Made by a program: the position numbers and the translations under genes
Assembly: GCA_013112725.1 (NCBI GenBank)
Contig: JABFFZ010000041.1
Coordinates: 1 to 49,444, forward strand
Direction of reading: 5' to 3'
DNA length: 49,444 bases
Origin: Chloroflexota bacterium
GTDB lineage: Bacteria > Chloroflexota > Anaerolineae > Promineifilales > Promineifilaceae
The notes under the pieces: generated by a model
The model's database searches: none
Told to the model about the DNA's origin: nothing
Seen by the model: only the letters and a program-made list of their open reading frames with translations
In this document: piece after piece, positions 7,678 to 15,765 of the stretch
Position numbering within the stretch: the first letter of the stretch is position 1
Layout of the letters: every line of letters begins with the position of its first letter

Positions 7678-10062
7678 GTGCTGCTGGTTTATCTGGTATC
7701 CGCCTGGTTTTTGGGCATCTGGCTGGCGGCGCGGTTCACGGCCGTACCCGTCCCCACCTGGCTGGCAATTAGCGGCCTCTCCTTAATGGGGGCGCTGTTG
7801 TTGCGGCGGCAGCAGACGGCCGTCTTGCTGCTGGCCTGCCTGGGTCTGCTGGCGTTTGGCGGGGCGCGCTACACGGCCGTGCAGCCCACCATCACCCCCG
7901 CCCACATCGCCTATTACAACGGCGAAACGGCCGTCACCCTCACCGGCATCGTCGCTGGTGAACCGGACGTGCGTGACCGTTCCATCAATTTGCGCGTGGC
8001 GGTGACGGAGATTGAGTTAGGGGGTGGGACGGCCGTGCCCGTTACCGGCCTCATTCAGGCCCGCGTCTTTCGTTTCCCACCCATCCCCTACGGCGCACAG
8101 GTGCGGCTTAGCGGCAGCCTGGAAACCCCACCCAGCGACGGCGACTTCAACTACAAAGATTACCTGGCGCGGCACGGCGTCCACAGCCTGATGAACCTGC
8201 CGCGCACCACCGTGCTGGCCGAAGGGCAGGGACACCCGCTCTACCACGCCATCTATGCCCTCAAAGCCCGCGCCCAGGCCACCATCCTCCAGTTGTTGCC
8301 CAACCCCCAGGCGGCGCTGCTCACCGGCATCCTGCTCGGCAACGACAACGGCCTGCCGCCCGACCTGGCCGCCGATTTCCGCGCCACCGGCATGACGCAT
8401 ATCATCGCCATCTCGGGGTTCAATATCGCTATTCTCATCGCCATCCTGGTCAGCATCAGCGAGCCGTTTTTGGGGCGGCGCGGCGCGGCCGTTTTTGCCG
8501 TCACCGGCATTGTGCTTTACACCATCCTGGTCGGCGCAGATGCTTCGGTGGTGCGGGCGGCCATTATGGGCATCATCTACCTCTTTACCCAACGCTGGCT
8601 GGGGCGGCCCAATTTTGCCTTTGCCTCCCTCTTTGCTGCCGGTTTTTTAATGACCCTGGTGAATCCCTTCACACTGTGGGATGTGGGCTTTCAATTGAGC
8701 TTTATGGCTACCCTGAGCCTGATGGTGTACGCTGACCCGTTCACCAAATGGACAGAGCGGCAGTTGCAGCGCCGCCTGTCCTGGCAGCAGACGCGGCGGG
8801 TGATGGGCATTGTTTCTGAAGCGGTGGTCATCACCCTGGCGGCGCAGGTGTTGACCCTGCCGTTGATGGTGGGTTATTTCCAGCAGTTGTCGTTGATTAG
8901 CCTGCCCGCCAATTTCCTGATTTTGCCGGCGCAACCGGCGGTGATGACCTGGGGCGGGCTGGTGACGCTGGTGGGGCTGGTCTCACCCACATTGGCGCAG
9001 CCCATTGCCTGGGTGGCCTGGCTACCATTGACTTATACCATTACCCTGGTGCGCCTGTTTGCCGCTGTACCCTATGCGGCCGTACCTGTCAACGTCAGTT
9101 GGGGTTGGGTGTTGGCTTTTTACGGGCTGTTGGCCGTTGTCACTTATCTGGCGCGGCTGGAACCGGAACGCCGCCAACGGTTGCTGGCCGATCTGCGGCC
9201 GAATTGGGGAATGCGCGCCGCCTTTGGCAGCACGGCCGTACTCGCCCTGCTCGTCTTCAGTTGGGCCGCCAGCCAGCCGGATGGCAAACTGCACGTGGCC
9301 TTTCTGGATGTGGGCCAGGGAGACGCCATCTTTATCCAGACGCCCTCTGGCCGCCAGATTTTGGTGGATGGCGGCAATGACCCGTCGGTGCTAAATGATC
9401 GCCTGGGACGGCAGATGCCTTTTTGGGACCGGCACATTGACCTCATGGTGGCCACCCACCCGGATGCAGATCATGTGTCAGGATTGGTGGAGTTATACGG
9501 CCGTTACCAGATCGGCCAGCTCATCACCGACGGCGAAGGGATGGGTGCATCGTCTGTTTACGACGCGCTGCTGCAAGCGGCCACAGCACAGCAAACACCG
9601 CTGCACCGGGCAATGGCCGGGGAAGTGATCGAAATCAGTGATGGCGTCCGCCTGGAAATGGTGCATCCCGGCGCCGAACTGGACGTGGAAAACCGCAACG
9701 ACAATTCCGTCTCCTTCCGGCTGGTGTATGGCGACTTTTCCTTGCTCCTGACCGGCGATGCCGAGGAAAAAGGCGAGGCGCAGATGCTGCAAAAAGGGTA
9801 TCCGCTGCAATCCCTGGTCTTCAAAGCCGGGCATCACGGCTCCCAGACATCCAGCACCACCCCTTTTTTGCAAGCCGTACAGCCACACACCCTTATCATT
9901 TCTGCCGGGGCCGACAACCGCTTCGGCCACCCGCACCTGGAAGTGTTACAACGCGCCGCGGAAATGGGCACGGCCGTACTCCGCACTGACGAATTAGGCA
10001 CCATAGAGGTCATCACCGATGGTCAGCTCATGTGGTGGCAGGCGTGGGGCGGCAATCGGTAA
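7678..10062 (+). CDS. comEC: ComEC/Rec2 DNA-uptake channel protein
   Basis: This 794-residue protein forms the inner-membrane channel that takes up single-stranded DNA in natural transformation. The GTG at 7678 is chosen because AAGGAG lies 9 nt before it. Order of parts: two or three N-terminal membrane helices and an OB-like DUF4131 region (about 1-180); a Competence domain with multiple helices (about 210-500, containing ATGMTHIIAISGFNIAIL); and a C-terminal metallo-beta-lactamase-like domain (about 540-790) with FLDVGQGDAIFI, ATHPDADHVSGL, LTGDAEEKGE and KAGHHGSQTS. Metal-site residues D/H of the HxDxDH-like loop are present. It is full length. Eight ACGGCCGT octamers lie in this gene, one of the densest stretches. 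comM at 31862 is the other competence-linked gene in the window. Confidence 0.93.
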   Translation: MLLVYLVSAWFLGIWLAARFTAVPVPTWLAISGLSLMGALLLRRQQTAVLLLACLGLLAFGGARYTAVQPTITPAHIAYYNGETAVTLTGIVAGEPDVRDRSINLRVAVTEIELGGGTAVPVTGLIQARVFRFPPIPYGAQVRLSGSLETPPSDGDFNYKDYLARHGVHSLMNLPRTTVLAEGQGHPLYHAIYALKARAQATILQLLPNPQAALLTGILLGNDNGLPPDLAADFRATGMTHIIAISGFNIAILIAILVSISEPFLGRRGAAVFAVTGIVLYTILVGADASVVRAAIMGIIYLFTQRWLGRPNFAFASLFAAGFLMTLVNPFTLWDVGFQLSFMATLSLMVYADPFTKWTERQLQRRLSWQQTRRVMGIVSEAVVITLAAQVLTLPLMVGYFQQLSLISLPANFLILPAQPAVMTWGGLVTLVGLVSPTLAQPIAWVAWLPLTYTITLVRLFAAVPYAAVPVNVSWGWVLAFYGLLAVVTYLARLEPERRQRLLADLRPNWGMRAAFGSTAVLALLVFSWAASQPDGKLHVAFLDVGQGDAIFIQTPSGRQILVDGGNDPSVLNDRLGRQMPFWDRHIDLMVATHPDADHVSGLVELYGRYQIGQLITDGEGMGASSVYDALLQAATAQQTPLHRAMAGEVIEISDGVRLEMVHPGAELDVENRNDNSVSFRLVYGDFSLLLTGDAEEKGEAQMLQKGYPLQSLVFKAGHHGSQTSSTTPFLQAVQPHTLIISAGADNRFGHPHLEVLQRAAEMGTAVLRTDELGTIEVITDGQLMWWQAWGGNR

Positions 10063-10092
10063 TCGGTGGTCGGTAATCGGTCACTGGTTGTG

Positions 10093-10101
10093 TGGTATAA
10101 T
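10093..10101 (+). promoter_or_regulatory. Extended -10 promoter giving a leaderless mntA transcript
   Basis: TGG-TATAAT is an exact extended -10 element (TGNTATAAT) with no good -35. The hexamer ends 6 nt before the ATG at 10108, so transcription should start at or next to the start codon. No ribosome site exists upstream. The same 6-nt spacing is seen at 41365-41376. Confidence 0.6.
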
Positions 10102-10107
10102 TTTGCC

Positions 10108-10407
10108 ATGATGACGCTGGCAGAAATCAAAGAAATCCTGAAAGCGCAAAAACCATACCTGGCCGAACGTTATGGCGTTGTAGAATTGGCCGTGTTTGGC
10201 TCTTACGTTCGTGGCGAGCAGCAAGCCAACAGCGATCTTGACGTATTAATTGATGTAGAACGGCCGCCGAAGATCAGCCTGATCGATCTCGTAGAATTGG
10301 AAGCCTATCTCTCTGAACAGCTAAATACAGAAGTAGATGTCGCCCTGAAAACCAATCTCAAGCCTCGCATAGGCCGACACATCTTGCGTGAAATGGAACC
10401 CGTATGA
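10108..10407 (+). CDS. mntA: MNT-domain nucleotidyltransferase antitoxin (MntA-like)
   Basis: The 99-residue protein is a minimal nucleotidyltransferase. It has the motif GSYVRGEQQANSDLDVLID (GSx-R-x-SDxD), with the metal-binding aspartates DLD intact, and a third acidic position in NTEVDVAL. MntA proteins neutralise the partner HEPN toxin by AMPylating it. The ATG at 10108 (or the adjacent ATG at 10111) lies just after a TATAAT box; upstream codons would be translated repeat. The stop overlaps the start of the next gene in ATGA, as in the known mntA-hepT operons. Confidence 0.85.
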   Translation: MMTLAEIKEILKAQKPYLAERYGVVELAVFGSYVRGEQQANSDLDVLIDVERPPKISLIDLVELEAYLSEQLNTEVDVALKTNLKPRIGRHILREMEPV

Positions 10408-10748
10408 GTAACGAGTTCCTCGATTACATTGATGACATTCTCGATGCCATGCAGAAGGCCGAGATGTTGGTCGCAGAGATTTCAGTCGCAGAATTTGAAG
10501 CAGATTTTCGTATCAATTTCGCGGTGATGCGCGCACTGGAAATTATTGGCGAGGCTACCAGGCATGTACCAGAAACAGTACGAGATCAATACCCCGACAT
10601 TCCCTGGAAAGGCATGGCTGGTATGCGTGACCGGATTATTCATGGGTATGACGATGTTGATCTGACCATCGTTTGGAATGTTGTGCAAAATGACATTCCA
10701 CGCATAAAGCCTTTCTTGCTACAGCTACTTTCAGATTTTGCCTCTTAG
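10404..10748 (+). CDS. hepT: HEPN-domain RNase toxin (HepT, DUF86)
   Basis: This 114-residue all-helical protein has the HEPN catalytic signature RDRIIHGY (R-x4-H followed by Tyr) near residues 75-82. The tyrosine is the position AMPylated by MntA in studied systems. Preceding motifs AVMRALEIIGEA and IPWKGMAGMRD are typical of DUF86. It should cleave RNA when not inhibited by the MNT partner encoded immediately upstream with an ATGA overlap. Catalytic residues are intact, so the pair looks functional. Confidence 0.87.
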   Translation: MSNEFLDYIDDILDAMQKAEMLVAEISVAEFEADFRINFAVMRALEIIGEATRHVPETVRDQYPDIPWKGMAGMRDRIIHGYDDVDLTIVWNVVQNDIPRIKPFLLQLLSDFAS

Positions 10749-10844
10749 CCGCATAGCCCAAAACGTGACAATCCTCACCTCGGATTTGTGCCAATGCCTA
10801 CTGTCTGCGCCCTGTAAAAGCGTCTATTGTGCATGTCTAGTAGA

Positions 10845-10892
10845 GGTAAACGGTAATCGGTGATCGGTACCGATTACCGTTTACCGATTACC
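10845..10892. repeat. Inverted repeat, unit GGTAATCGGT, abutting a kinase start codon
   Basis: Units GGTAAACGGTAATCGGTG are mirrored by CCGATTACCGTTTACCG. The patch ends 5 nt before the ATG at 10898, so the usual place of the ribosome site is occupied by the hairpin. The preceding bases 10749-10844 hold nothing recognisable. A one-armed copy of the same unit lies at 10052-10083 after comEC. Confidence 0.7.
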
Positions 10893-10897
10893 GGCAA

Positions 10898-13015
10898 ATG
10901 CAAGCTATCACTTCCTTCTTCCAACACAACATCATCGTTGTGTATTTCTTCTACGGCCTGGCCTTTTTCTGCCTGGGGCTGATCGTCTGGCTGGAGTCGC
11001 GGCGGGCGTCTACGCTGCGGCTGGCGCGGGCATTGGGCTTTCTGGCTGCGTTTGGCATTCTGCATGGCCTACACGAGTGGTTTGAGATGTTCCAGCGGCT
11101 GGCGGCAGCGGGGGCCACGGACATCCCCGCCTGGCTGCTCTCCGACGTACTGCGGCTGGGGCACCTGGTCATCTCCTTCATCTGCCTGATCATTTTTGGT
11201 GTGCAGTTGATATTTGCCACCCGCCAGAATCACAGACGGGAACGGCCGTTGGCCTATATTGCCGCTGGCTCACTCACGGGCGTCTGGCTCAGCAGCGTGT
11301 TTATTACTCAATGGCTCTACCAACCGGCGCGCCAAGAGTTATTAACGGCCGTAGACGTTCTCGCTCGTTACACCCTGGCCATTCCCGGCGCCGTCCTGGC
11401 TGCCTGGGCCATCATACTGGAACAACGCACCTTCCGCGCCCAAAACTTGCATGAAACCGGGCGCGACCTGCTGCGGGCGGCGCTGGCGCTGCTGCTGTAT
11501 GGTCTGGTGGGGCAACTATTCACCGCATCCAGTTTCTTCTTTCCGGCCAATGTGGTAAACAACGAACTGTTTTTGCAGTGGTTTGGCATCCCGGTGCAGT
11601 TGTTCCGGGCTGTCATGGCCGCACTCATCGCCTTTTTTGTCATCCGCGCGCTGCGCGCCTTTGAGACGGAGCGGCAGCGTAACCTGGCGCGGGCCAACGA
11701 GGAACGGCTGGCGGCGCAGCGGCAGGCATTGGCCGTGCAAGAACAATCGCGCCGGGAAATGGAACTGCTCAACCAGGAATTACAAACGGCCGTGCAAGAC
11801 CTCACCCTGCTTTTTACCCTCTCCCGCACCCTGGCTGCCAGCCTGGACAAGAAAACATTGTTGGCCCAGGCCATCAGCCAGATTAGCGCCAGCCTGCCCC
11901 GGTTTGCGCGGGGCATTATTGTGCTGCGCCAAAATCCGGGTGGTCCATTGGAATGTGCGGCCTGCCCCGGCCACCTGGACTGTCAGGCCAACCAGCCCTG
12001 TGTGCAGGCCCACGCCATTACCCGTGAAATTGAGGCGACAGCCGTGCCCATTTGCGCCAATGGTGCGCATCTGATCCCCCTACCCCAGAACACTTTGCCC
12101 CAGAACGACATCATTCTGGCCATCAACGGCGAGAGCGCCATCGGCTGGCCGCTGTTGGTGCAAGACCGGGTCATTGGCAGCCTGGTGCTGCACATCCAGC
12201 CAGAGGTGGCGGCGCTCACCGGGCGCGACCTGTCCCTGCTTAGTACCGTCGCCGGGCTGCTCAGCATTGCCATTGAAAACGCCACCCGCTATGAGGAAAG
12301 CCAGGCACGGGAAGCGTTACGCGGTGAACTGCTGCATCAGGTTGTCTCCGTGCAGGAGCGGGAACGGCAGCGCATCGCCCGTGATCTGCACGATGGCGCG
12401 GGGCAGGCGCTAACGGCATTGGGGCTGGGTTTTGCCGCCGTGTCTGAAACGGTGAAAAGCAATCCCACCCTGGCGGCGCAACAACTGGTAGAATTGAAGC
12501 AAATGAGTACACAAGCCCTGACTGACCTGCGCGACTTGATTCGGGATTTACGGCCGTCCCTCCTGGATGATTTGGGTCTGGTACCGGCCCTGCAAAATCA
12601 GGTACAGACCTTCCAGAGCCACAGCGGCATCACTGCCAGATTAACCGTTCACGGCCGTGCCCGCCGCCTGCCGCCAGATATCGAAACCATCGTCTTCCGC
12701 ATTGCCCAGGAAGCATTGACCAACATCACCAAACACGCCGCCGCCAAAAATGTAACCGTTCTTTTAGCGTTTATGCCGGAGATGATTCAACTGCAAGTGA
12801 AAGATGACGGCCGTGGTTTTGACACAGACCAAATCCTGGCTACCACCAGCCAACCTCGCCATGCCTGGGGCCTGCTGGGGATGCAAGAACGAGTAGCGCT
12901 CGTTGGTGGTAGCTGCCATATCACCTCTTCGCCCGCCCAGGGCACGGCCGTTGACGTGAGCATCCCTTTGGTAGAAGAATTAGTAAGCAGTAAGCAGTTG
13001 GCGGTAAGCAGTTAA
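10898..13015 (+). CDS. Membrane sensor histidine kinase, 7TM-GAF-HisKA_3, with Cys-rich GAF
   Basis: The 705-residue protein starts with about seven membrane helices (residues 5-250), then a coiled coil (about 250-300), a GAF domain (about 305-470), a HisKA_3 dimerisation domain with phospho-acceptor His498 (RIARDLHDGAGQ) and a C-terminal ATPase (NITKHAAAKN, DDGRGFD). This is the NarX/DesK class, which pairs with LuxR-type regulators; the cognate regulator follows 31 nt later. The GAF contains Cys353, 356, 362 and 368 (C-x2-C-x5-C-x5-C) plus Cys386. This could hold an Fe-S cluster or another metal, or serve as a thiol switch. The last residues (SSKQLAVSS) are encoded by a junction repeat. Confidence 0.87.
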   Translation: MQAITSFFQHNIIVVYFFYGLAFFCLGLIVWLESRRASTLRLARALGFLAAFGILHGLHEWFEMFQRLAAAGATDIPAWLLSDVLRLGHLVISFICLIIFGVQLIFATRQNHRRERPLAYIAAGSLTGVWLSSVFITQWLYQPARQELLTAVDVLARYTLAIPGAVLAAWAIILEQRTFRAQNLHETGRDLLRAALALLLYGLVGQLFTASSFFFPANVVNNELFLQWFGIPVQLFRAVMAALIAFFVIRALRAFETERQRNLARANEERLAAQRQALAVQEQSRREMELLNQELQTAVQDLTLLFTLSRTLAASLDKKTLLAQAISQISASLPRFARGIIVLRQNPGGPLECAACPGHLDCQANQPCVQAHAITREIEATAVPICANGAHLIPLPQNTLPQNDIILAINGESAIGWPLLVQDRVIGSLVLHIQPEVAALTGRDLSLLSTVAGLLSIAIENATRYEESQAREALRGELLHQVVSVQERERQRIARDLHDGAGQALTALGLGFAAVSETVKSNPTLAAQQLVELKQMSTQALTDLRDLIRDLRPSLLDDLGLVPALQNQVQTFQSHSGITARLTVHGRARRLPPDIETIVFRIAQEALTNITKHAAAKNVTVLLAFMPEMIQLQVKDDGRGFDTDQILATTSQPRHAWGLLGMQERVALVGGSCHITSSPAQGTAVDVSIPLVEELVSSKQLAVSS

Positions 13016-13040
13016 CCGCTCACTGCTCACTACTCACTTT
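12985..13040. repeat. Inverted repeat between kinase and regulator genes, unit AGTAAGCAGT
   Basis: Tandem AGTAAGCAG units run through the last codons and stop of the kinase gene and are mirrored by CTGCTCACTACTCAC before the regulator. The repeat therefore supplies the kinase C-terminus. It lies inside a co-directional gene pair, which argues against a simple full terminator. Confidence 0.65.
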
Positions 13041-13046
13041 CTCAAA

Positions 13047-13706
13047 ATGACCACTCCCATCCGCCTCCTCCTCGTAGATGACCACGCCGTGGTGCGCTCC
13101 GGCTTACGGATGCTGCTGCAAGCTCAGCCGGATATGCGCATTGTTGGTGAAGCCGAATCAGGCACGGAGGCCATACACCAGGTACGGCTGCACCGGCCCG
13201 ATGTGGTGCTGATGGATATTCAAATGCCAGACATGAACGGGATTGAAGCGACGAAAGAGATTAAAAAAATGTCAGCGAGTACGGCCGTACTCGCCCTGAC
13301 CATGCACGAAGACGACCAATACTTCTTTGAAATGCTGCGGGCGGGCGCTTCCGGTTATGTGCCCAAACGGGCCGCGCCGGACGAACTGGTCAGCGCCATC
13401 CGCACCGTCAGCCAGGGGCAGGTCTTCCTCTACCCCTCCTTAGCCGCTCGACTGGTACAAAGTTACCTGGGGGATCCCACTGCCGCCAACACCCCATCAG
13501 CCGAAGAACTCACCCCCCGCGAACAAGAAGTGCTGACCCACATCGCCGAAGGGCTGACGAACCCGGAAATCGCCGACAAACTGGTCATCAGCGCCAAAAC
13601 CGTAGACCGCCACCGCGAAAATATCATGCGCAAACTCAACCTGCACAGCCGGGTAGACCTGGTGAAATATGCCATTAAAGAGGGGTTGATAGGGTTGGAA
13701 GATTAG
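13047..13706 (+). CDS. NarL/FixJ-family response regulator
   Basis: The 219-residue protein has a receiver domain with acidic pocket Asp11/Asp12, phosphorylation site Asp57 (VVLMDIQMP) and the conserved lysine in YVPKRA. A LuxR-type helix-turn-helix follows (LTPREQEVLTHIAEGLTNPEIA, then KTVDRHRENIMRKL). It should be phosphorylated by the kinase encoded directly upstream and bind DNA as a dimer. Target genes are unknown. The stop of the cox cluster lies 34 nt downstream on the other strand. Confidence 0.92.
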   Translation: MTTPIRLLLVDDHAVVRSGLRMLLQAQPDMRIVGEAESGTEAIHQVRLHRPDVVLMDIQMPDMNGIEATKEIKKMSASTAVLALTMHEDDQYFFEMLRAGASGYVPKRAAPDELVSAIRTVSQGQVFLYPSLAARLVQSYLGDPTAANTPSAEELTPREQEVLTHIAEGLTNPEIADKLVISAKTVDRHRENIMRKLNLHSRVDLVKYAIKEGLIGLED

Positions 13707-13709
13707 AGA

Positions 13710-13761
13710 GGTAATCGGTGAACGGTAATCGGTCAACCGATTACTGATTACCGATTACCTG
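13710..13761. repeat. Inverted repeat between convergent genes, unit GGTAATCGGTG
   Basis: GGTAATCGGTGAACGGTAATCGGT is mirrored by ACCGATTACTGATTACCGATTACC. It separates the response regulator from the convergent coxF gene and encodes the last residues of CoxF (VIGNQ). A shared terminator role is plausible. Confidence 0.7.
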
Positions 13762-14889
13762 CTTCTGAAAAGAACCCTGGCAGCCGGCACAGCAAAAATA
13801 GTAGGTTTTGCCTTCATGGGTGAAGGTGTAGCGGGCAGTGGCGATGTCTACAGTCATGCCGCAAATGGGGTCAATGGCGGTGGCTGCTTTTGTATGAAGG
13901 GCGATGGGTACGGCCGTTGCCGATGGCAACACAGCCAATTCAATCACCTCACCACTTTTGCTCTCCTCGCCGCAGCCACACGAACAGCCTTCTTCTTCCG
14001 TTGCCTCTTCTACGGCCATTGCTTCTACGGCCGTTGCTTCTACGGCCATTGCTTCTACGGCCGTTGCTTCTACGGCCGTCTCTTCCCTAAACAGCGCCCA
14101 ATCCAACAGTTCCGCATTGCGCCGCCGCTGCACAATTTCGGCCATGATGCTCAGGGCAATCTCATCGCCGCGCCGCGCCTGAATGTCCAGACCGGCGGGC
14201 GCTTTCAGCGGCAGCAGTTCCGTCTCTGTGATCCCTTGCATCAATAAATAGTCCCGCACTGCCTCAGCCCGTGTAGGGCTGGCAACTAAGCCGACGTAGG
14301 TTGGTTGCGCTGGCAAAATCTTGGTCAGCGCCAGTTCGTCATAGTTGCCATGTGTCGCCACCACGATGTAGGTGAACGGCCGTATCTGCCCCACCACCTC
14401 GTCTAAACTGGTCAGCACCACGTCCGCGCTCATCACCGCTTCGCCCGCGCCATCCACATCCACCGCCACCACCTGGTAATTCATGGCTCGTCCCAACGTT
14501 ACCAACGCCTGCGCCACCGGCAGCGCCCCCACCACCAGCAAACGTGGCCGCGGCTGCTGCGGCTCCAGGTAAATCTCCAGCGTGCCGCCGCTAAAACAGG
14601 TCATCTGCAAATCCAGCACGCCTGCCCGCGCCGTCTGCGCCTCCGGCTCAGTGGAAAGGCGAATCAGGCGGGCTTCATCGGCGCGCAGTGCATTCAGCGC
14701 CTCTTTGACCACCGTCGGCTGGGCACAACTGCCGCCAATCCAGCCAAACATCACACCATCGGCGGTGATGATCGCCTTATCGCCTGGTTTACCCGATGTC
14801 GGCTTCTCCGAACGCACGACTACGGCCGTGACAAATGGCACCCCCGCCTGCACCAACTCATGCGCCTTCGCAAAAAAATCGTCGTACAT
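13741..14889 (-). CDS. coxF: XdhC/CoxF-family Mo-hydroxylase maturation factor fused to a YHS domain
   Basis: The 382-residue protein has an XdhC_CoxI domain (about 10-95, FGWIGGSCAQPTVVKEA) and a Rossmann-like XdhC_C domain (about 115-260, RLLVVGALPVAQAL). An acidic low-complexity linker (about 275-310), a CxCxC motif (CSCGCG) and a C-terminal YHS-type domain (about 340-378, DPICGMTV ... YYFCCAGCQ) follow. XdhC proteins bind molybdenum cofactor and aid its sulfuration and insertion. The cysteine-rich tail may handle copper or another soft metal, which is of interest because CO dehydrogenase carries Cu at its active site; that link is inference. The linker is encoded by a 15-bp tandem repeat. 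AGGAG precedes the ATG by 6 nt. It ends the cox gene run. Confidence 0.8.
   Translation of the reverse strand: MYDDFFAKAHELVQAGVPFVTAVVVRSEKPTSGKPGDKAIITADGVMFGWIGGSCAQPTVVKEALNALRADEARLIRLSTEPEAQTARAGVLDLQMTCFSGGTLEIYLEPQQPRPRLLVVGALPVAQALVTLGRAMNYQVVAVDVDGAGEAVMSADVVLTSLDEVVGQIRPFTYIVVATHGNYDELALTKILPAQPTYVGLVASPTRAEAVRDYLLMQGITETELLPLKAPAGLDIQARRGDEIALSIMAEIVQRRRNAELLDWALFREETAVEATAVEAMAVEATAVEAMAVEEATEEEGCSCGCGEESKSGEVIELAVLPSATAVPIALHTKAATAIDPICGMTVDIATARYTFTHEGKTYYFCCAGCQGSFQKQVIGNQ
14008..14080. repeat. 15-bp tandem repeat containing ACGGCCGT inside coxF
   Basis: Nearly five copies of TTCTACGGCC(A/G)TTGC in a row encode a pentapeptide repeat A-(T/M)-A-V-E. Each unit contains ACGGCCGT or its one-base variant ACGGCCAT. 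The repeat expands the linker between the XdhC_C and YHS domains. Confidence 0.9.
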
Positions 14890-14908
14890 CGTTTACTCCT
14901 AAAATTGT

Positions 14909-15700
14909 CTAAATCTGTTCAGCCAATTTAGCCGCAATTGCATGACCGACTCGTACCCAATACTCATTACTTAACCCGGTTGCGGCAGGATGTTTAGTCA
15001 TGACGAAAACCGGTGTCTCATTACTGCCGATATAGAACTCCCCCTCATCAACCGGCAAAAAGTCAGCATCAGCGATCGTCTGCCACTGTTCGCGGTAACT
15101 GAAACTGTAAAACAGCACAACTTTGGGGCGGTATTGTTTAATGCGTTGCTGCAAGTGTTTCATACGGCCGCCGAGTAAAGCCCGGCGATAAGTATTTCGA
15201 TCCAACAGATAGGGAAGCTCCGAATACTCGCCATAAATCCATTGGCCGGTTGAGGGAGATGGAAGCGGTAGTAACTCCAACAAACAGGTCTCACTGGCTA
15301 CCCTGCCTAACCAATCACGCTGATAGTCACGTGTCTGGTTTAACGTCGGCGAGTATCCTTTTATAGCCAAAATAACCCGAATGAGTTTTCCCCACGTTGG
15401 TTGAATCTTCGGCCGTTCACTAAAAAGAGAAGTGACGCCCATGGCGACGTGATATTCAGCTACATCTTCCAGTTCTTGCCCGCCTCTTTCGTTCCATGTA
15501 TTCAGTCTTCGCTCAATATCGGCAAAAGAGTTCCCCCCTCCTTCTTCCATGCCCACAAGCCAGTAATCGCCCAGGTAATTACCATAGCCATAAAACCGGC
15601 TCATGAAATCTTCAAGAAGGACTGAATCAAAACAGCGACTCTTGATTTCAATTACCGCATCCAAAATCTCTTGTCCAATATCCCGTTCAAATTCACTCAT
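14909..15700 (-). CDS. Unrecognised protein, possibly uracil-DNA-glycosylase-like fold
   Basis: This 263-residue soluble protein lies between coxL and coxF. The ATG at 15700 is preferred because longer forms would translate the junction repeat. Visible motifs are YWLVGMEEGGGN near residue 50 and VFVMTKHPA near residue 240. Their spacing recalls the first and last active-site motifs of the uracil-DNA glycosylase superfamily, but the match is weak and I do not assign a function. The composition is more polar and AT-richer than the neighbouring cox genes, with no ACGGCCGT copy, so it may be an insertion in the cluster. No role in CO oxidation is known to me. Confidence 0.6.
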   Translation of the reverse strand: MSEFERDIGQEILDAVIEIKSRCFDSVLLEDFMSRFYGYGNYLGDYWLVGMEEGGGNSFADIERRLNTWNERGGQELEDVAEYHVAMGVTSLFSERPKIQPTWGKLIRVILAIKGYSPTLNQTRDYQRDWLGRVASETCLLELLPLPSPSTGQWIYGEYSELPYLLDRNTYRRALLGGRMKHLQQRIKQYRPKVVLFYSFSYREQWQTIADADFLPVDEGEFYIGSNETPVFVMTKHPAATGLSNEYWVRVGHAIAAKLAEQI

Positions 15701-15707
15701 CTTTAGA

Positions 15708-15765
15708 AGAAGATAATTGGGTAATCGGACATTTGTCCAATTACCCAATTACCGAATTACTCCGT
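15708..15765. repeat. Inverted repeat, unit GGTAATTGGGTAATCGG, after coxL
   Basis: GATAATTGGGTAATCGGAC is mirrored by GTCCAATTACCCAATTACCG. It lies between the coxL stop (15757) and the start of the downstream gene, and overlaps the last codons of coxL. Confidence 0.65.

Noticed and set aside
9060..9090. GCGGCCGT sites counted with the octamer
   Set aside because: One-base variants such as GCGGCCGT (8484, 9074) were left out so that the count covers only exact ACGGCCGT.
10052..13761. GGTAATCGGT-type repeats as a CRISPR array or phage attachment site
   Set aside because: Units are short, contiguous or inverted, without unique spacers of regular length, and no cas or integrase gene is present.
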